Assembly (NCBI GenBank): GCA_003278165.1
Contig: QCGU01000003.1
Location: 1-64,000 of the forward strand
Direction: 5' to 3'
DNA length: 64,000 nt
Origin: Pelagibacteraceae bacterium AG-390-A02
GTDB lineage: Bacteria; Pseudomonadota; Alphaproteobacteria; Pelagibacterales; Pelagibacteraceae
Position 1 is the stretch's first letter, and every line of letters starts with the position of its first letter. Of this stretch, positions 60,656 through 64,000 are shown piece by piece. A program made the translations under genes and the position numbers. The notes under the pieces are model-generated. The model ran no database searches and was not told the origin of the DNA. It saw nothing but the letters and a program-made list of their open reading frames with translations.

Positions 60656-62087
60656 GTTATATAATTTTTTTAAAAAAATAATATTTTTATCAGTTTTAAT
60701 AATACCAAACATTGTTAATGCTGATTTTTTTGAGGATATAACCGCTAAAATTTCAGATAATCCAAAAAGACTTAGCTACGGTATTTCTGTCGCCGATATA
60801 GATCAAAATGGAAAGTATGAATTTATAGTTACGGGATTTGGTTATCCAAATTTAGCACTCTCATATGAAAATGGAAAATTAATTAATATTGCTAATCAAA
60901 ATATATTTTTAGATGAATCTAGAAAAACAATTGGCGTTGCTGCATGTGATGTTGATAGAGATGGATATGAAGAAATATATTTTCTTAATACAGATACTTA
61001 TAGTGGAACAAAAAAACATTCTGATAGACTTATAGATTTAGTTGAAAGTAAGTTTTTAGATATGTTTGAAATTAAAAAAAACAAAGAGGATTTAAATTTA
61101 ACAGCAGGCAGATCAGTCGCTTGTGTGGATAGGAAAGGCGATGGCAAATATGGTATTTACGTATCAAATTATGGGGGCCCAACAAGGTTTTATGAAATTG
61201 AAAACAAAAAGATTAAAGACAAATCAGTTAATTTAAATTTAGATAAGGTTACAGGTGGAAGGGCGGTTGTTTCAGGTCATATTTTAACCGACAGATCTGA
61301 CATTTTTGCAGCAAATGAAAGAGGAGCAAATTTTCTTTTAAAAAATAACAATGGAGTCTTTGAGGATTTAGCGTTTAATTACCGTGTAGATGATGTGATC
61401 CAGAACGGTAGAGGAACTGCACTTTCAGACATACTTTATCGAGGAAGATTAGATATAATAAGTGGAAATTGGCAGGGTTATCATAGAGCTTATGTTTTAA
61501 AAGATAATCAGTTTAAAGATATAGGAAATAGTAAGTTTGATAAACCTTCTAGAATTCGGACGATAATATCTGCAGACTTTGATAATGACGGTTACGATGA
61601 AGTTTTTATGAACAATATAGCTGAGCCGAATAAGCTATTTAAAATTAGAGAGAATGGAAAATTTGAGGAAATAAAATTAGAGACTGGTTTAGAAGCTGAT
61701 GGATACGGTACGGGAGCTGCAGTTGCTGACATTGATAATGATGGTATTTTAGAATTATTAGTTTCGCGTGGTGAAAGTAAAGAGCAACCATTAACTTTAT
61801 ACAAAGCAAAAATCGACAAACAAACTAAATATTTAAGAATTAAACCCATTAACAAATTTGGTGCTCCAGCAAGAGGTGCAACAGTAACATTACTTTCTAA
61901 TCAAAGAAAACATTCAAAAACTATAGATTCTGGTTCAGGTTATTTGTGTCAAATGGAGCCTGTGGCACATTATGGAATTAGAAAAAATGAAAAAGATTTT
62001 AGAGTAGAAGTAAAATGGACTAATGGAAGTAAAGATATAATTAAAATAAACTCATTAAATCAAACTATTATTGTAAATCAAAAATGA
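60645..62087 (+). CDS. Secreted FG-GAP/VCBS repeat protein with ASPIC/UnbV-like C-terminus
   Basis: Repeated DxDxDG loops (DVDRDGYEEIYF, DFDNDGYDEVFM, DIDNDGILELLV); C-term RGATVTLLSNQ...VEVKWTNGSKDIIKI; signal peptide. Confidence 0.85.
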   Translation: MKTELYNFFKKIIFLSVLIIPNIVNADFFEDITAKISDNPKRLSYGISVADIDQNGKYEFIVTGFGYPNLALSYENGKLINIANQNIFLDESRKTIGVAACDVDRDGYEEIYFLNTDTYSGTKKHSDRLIDLVESKFLDMFEIKKNKEDLNLTAGRSVACVDRKGDGKYGIYVSNYGGPTRFYEIENKKIKDKSVNLNLDKVTGGRAVVSGHILTDRSDIFAANERGANFLLKNNNGVFEDLAFNYRVDDVIQNGRGTALSDILYRGRLDIISGNWQGYHRAYVLKDNQFKDIGNSKFDKPSRIRTIISADFDNDGYDEVFMNNIAEPNKLFKIRENGKFEEIKLETGLEADGYGTGAAVADIDNDGILELLVSRGESKEQPLTLYKAKIDKQTKYLRIKPINKFGAPARGATVTLLSNQRKHSKTIDSGSGYLCQMEPVAHYGIRKNEKDFRVEVKWTNGSKDIIKINSLNQTIIVNQK

Positions 62088-62773
62088 AAGGAAATTTATT
62101 AAAATTTTTAGTAATCTTTTTTGTATTAATTCAATTTGACTCAATATCAGAGGAAAAAAATTATCATAAAGAGTTAATAGCTGACTGGTCTAGAATATTT
62201 CCTGATCAAAATAGAAATGCAGGTGGACCGATGTTTTTTAAATATATAATTGATAAAGAAATAACTTACAAAGATTTCAAAGAATTTAATAAATTATATT
62301 GCGCTGTTTCCGGATCGTTAATTGACCCTAATGCTGAACCAGATTTCATATATGCAAAAGAAAGTAAGACTGGAGAAAAAATTTGTGGCAGCTACTATAA
62401 GTGTTGCATTCCCTGTTCATGTGATATTATGAAATATTCAGAAGTTGAAAAGATGAAACATAAATTTTTGGATGGTTTAAAAGAATTTTATGTTTTCACA
62501 ATTAGAAATCCTTGCAATAAAAAAGATTTTCCAAATAGAGTTAATAAGAATTATTTTTGTGATGGTGAAAACATTAACGATGACCAAGTTTATAGTCTTA
62601 ATGATAAACTAGTAATAGGCTTATTACACGAAGGAGAAAATTGTAAAAAAAATGATATAGACTTTGTTAATAGCCATCAAGTAACAGGAAGATTTTGTGA
62701 ATTACGAAATAATACCCCTTTAGAAAATTTAAAAACCGGGATGGGTGATATCTTTATAAAGCTTGCAAGATAG
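62084..62773 (+). CDS. Secreted Cys-rich protein of unknown function
   Basis: N-terminal signal-like segment; CGSYYKCCIPCSC cluster; ATGA overlap with upstream gene. Confidence 0.65.
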   Translation: MKGNLLKFLVIFFVLIQFDSISEEKNYHKELIADWSRIFPDQNRNAGGPMFFKYIIDKEITYKDFKEFNKLYCAVSGSLIDPNAEPDFIYAKESKTGEKICGSYYKCCIPCSCDIMKYSEVEKMKHKFLDGLKEFYVFTIRNPCNKKDFPNRVNKNYFCDGENINDDQVYSLNDKLVIGLLHEGENCKKNDIDFVNSHQVTGRFCELRNNTPLENLKTGMGDIFIKLAR

Positions 62774-62820
62774 TAATATTTAAATTGTTCAAAGAACTAT
62801 TCTAAGTTAAGCTTAAATTA

Positions 62821-63540
62821 GTGAACATAATAGTACTCCAACATATAAAAATAGAAGATCCAGGTTACATTAAAGATTTAATGTTGGCTGATGGATTTAA
62901 ACTTACGACTATTGAATTAGACGAAGGTGAAAAAATACCAGAGGATTTAAGTAAATTTGATGGAATGTTTTGCATGGGAGGACCAATGGATACCTATATG
63001 GAGCAAGAATATCCTTGGTTAATAGAGGAAAAGAAAAAAATTAAAGAATTTGTTATGAATTTAAAAAAACCCTATTTAGGTTTTTGTTTAGGTTGTCAGC
63101 TTTTAGGAGAGGTAATTGGTGGAAAAGTGGTTAAATCTAAACCAGCAGAAATAGGGATTATGGATATTAATTTCTCTAATAAAAAAGATGAAGATAAATT
63201 ATTTTCAAAATTTCCTAACACGATTAAAAGTTTACAATGGCATTCTTATGAGGTTCAAGATATTGAAAATAATAAAGATGTAACTTTATTAGCCTCTTCC
63301 CCAATCACTAAGTATCAAATTTTTAAATATCAAAACCATGCATATGGAATTCAATTTCATATAGAAATAAAAGATACTACGGTCAGTGAGTGGGGGTGTG
63401 TTCCAGAATATAAAAAAGCTTTGGAGGATCAGCTTGGTAATAGTGCATTAGAAAAATTTAATCAATCAGCAAAAGATAACATTAAAGATATGAATAACTA
63501 TTCTACAATCCTTTATGATAATTTTAAAAAACTTTTATGA
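62821..63540 (+). CDS. Class I glutamine amidotransferase (GMP-synthase-like GATase)
   Basis: FCMGGPMDTYMEQEYPWL, YLGFCLGCQLLGEVIGG, YGIQFHIEI; GTG start. Confidence 0.92.
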   Translation: MNIIVLQHIKIEDPGYIKDLMLADGFKLTTIELDEGEKIPEDLSKFDGMFCMGGPMDTYMEQEYPWLIEEKKKIKEFVMNLKKPYLGFCLGCQLLGEVIGGKVVKSKPAEIGIMDINFSNKKDEDKLFSKFPNTIKSLQWHSYEVQDIENNKDVTLLASSPITKYQIFKYQNHAYGIQFHIEIKDTTVSEWGCVPEYKKALEDQLGNSALEKFNQSAKDNIKDMNNYSTILYDNFKKLL

Positions 63541-63758
63541 ATAATAAAATTTTTGAATGGACAGGGGTTATAACTGCAATATTGTATTCTTTGTTTGTCG
63601 CTTTAAATATAGGAATAGAATTTTTTGGTTTTTGCTTATTACTTTTGTCAGCTATTTTAATTGGAATTTGGGCTTATAGGGGTGGACATAAAGGAATTTT
63701 ATTTTTACAATTTTTTTATGCAACAGCCGGAATTATAGGTATGATTCGTTGGTTTTAG
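63537..63758 (+). CDS. Small integral membrane protein
   Basis: 73-aa hydrophobic ORF, ATGA overlap with upstream gene. Confidence 0.65.
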   Translation: MNNKIFEWTGVITAILYSLFVALNIGIEFFGFCLLLLSAILIGIWAYRGGHKGILFLQFFYATAGIIGMIRWF

Positions 63759-64000
63759 TTCAAGCTTGAAACTATTTTTGGAATATAATTTTTAAAATTA
63801 AAAAAACCTTTATTGCAGTATTGCCAAGCTAATTGATCAAGATTTCTATATAAAAAATCTATCTTTAAATTATTAGAAATTAAAAAATCTAAATTTTCAC
63901 CTACAGTTGGATACAAACTGTAATAATTTTCAATATTTGTTAATTCACTTATATCTATAATTTGACAATCAATAGATTGATTTTTTAATCTTTGTTCTTG
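63755..64000 (-). CDS. Partial hypothetical CDS (C-terminal part; 5' end beyond window)
   Basis: Hand translation on - strand: open from window edge ...LYPTVGENLDFLISNNLKIDFLYRNLDQLAWQYCNKGFFNFKNYIPKIVSSLN*. Confidence 0.7.
   Translation of the reverse strand, partial: QEQRLKNQSIDCQIIDISELTNIENYYSLYPTVGENLDFLISNNLKIDFLYRNLDQLAWQYCNKGFFNFKNYIPKIVSSLN

Noticed and set aside
1-64000. CRISPR arrays, insertion sequences, prophage genes, toxin-antitoxin pairs
   Set aside because: No regularly spaced repeats, transposase, integrase or phage structural proteins seen in the translated track or by eye.

Overview
This is a gene-dense, AT-rich window whose protein content and gene order match a streamlined alphaproteobacterium of the SAR11/Pelagibacter type. 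That assignment is inferred from gene content; no database search was run. Most of the window is housekeeping: nth, leuS, lptE/holA, parAB-rsmG-mnmG-mnmE-rho, hemJ-hemH-hemE, maf-aroE-coaE-dnaQ, secB, hslVU, hisBHAFE, lolA-ftsK, purH, rpe, acs, tsaD, hemCD and folD. One tRNA-Gly(GCC) is present. I saw no CRISPR array, prophage or transposon. The most interesting items are: (1) a 39-aa ArfA-like ribosome-rescue ORF missing from the ORF track (1615-1734, -); (2) a perfect parS palindrome inside rsmG and a candidate oriC in the hemE/ppsR intergenic region where gene orientation flips; (3) a photolyase-related gene that seems to lack the Fe-S ligand segment, followed by an unlisted 43-aa DUF2256 zinc-ribbon-like ORF and an unusual two-part protein; (4) divergent genes whose start codons abut in the palindrome ATGCAT; (5) a canonical EF-hand loop inside a Na+/solute symporter; (6) a lysine-rich, histone-H1-like N-terminal extension on acetyl-CoA synthetase; (7) a pair of sulfotransferases and a secreted FG-GAP/Cys-rich pair of unknown role.
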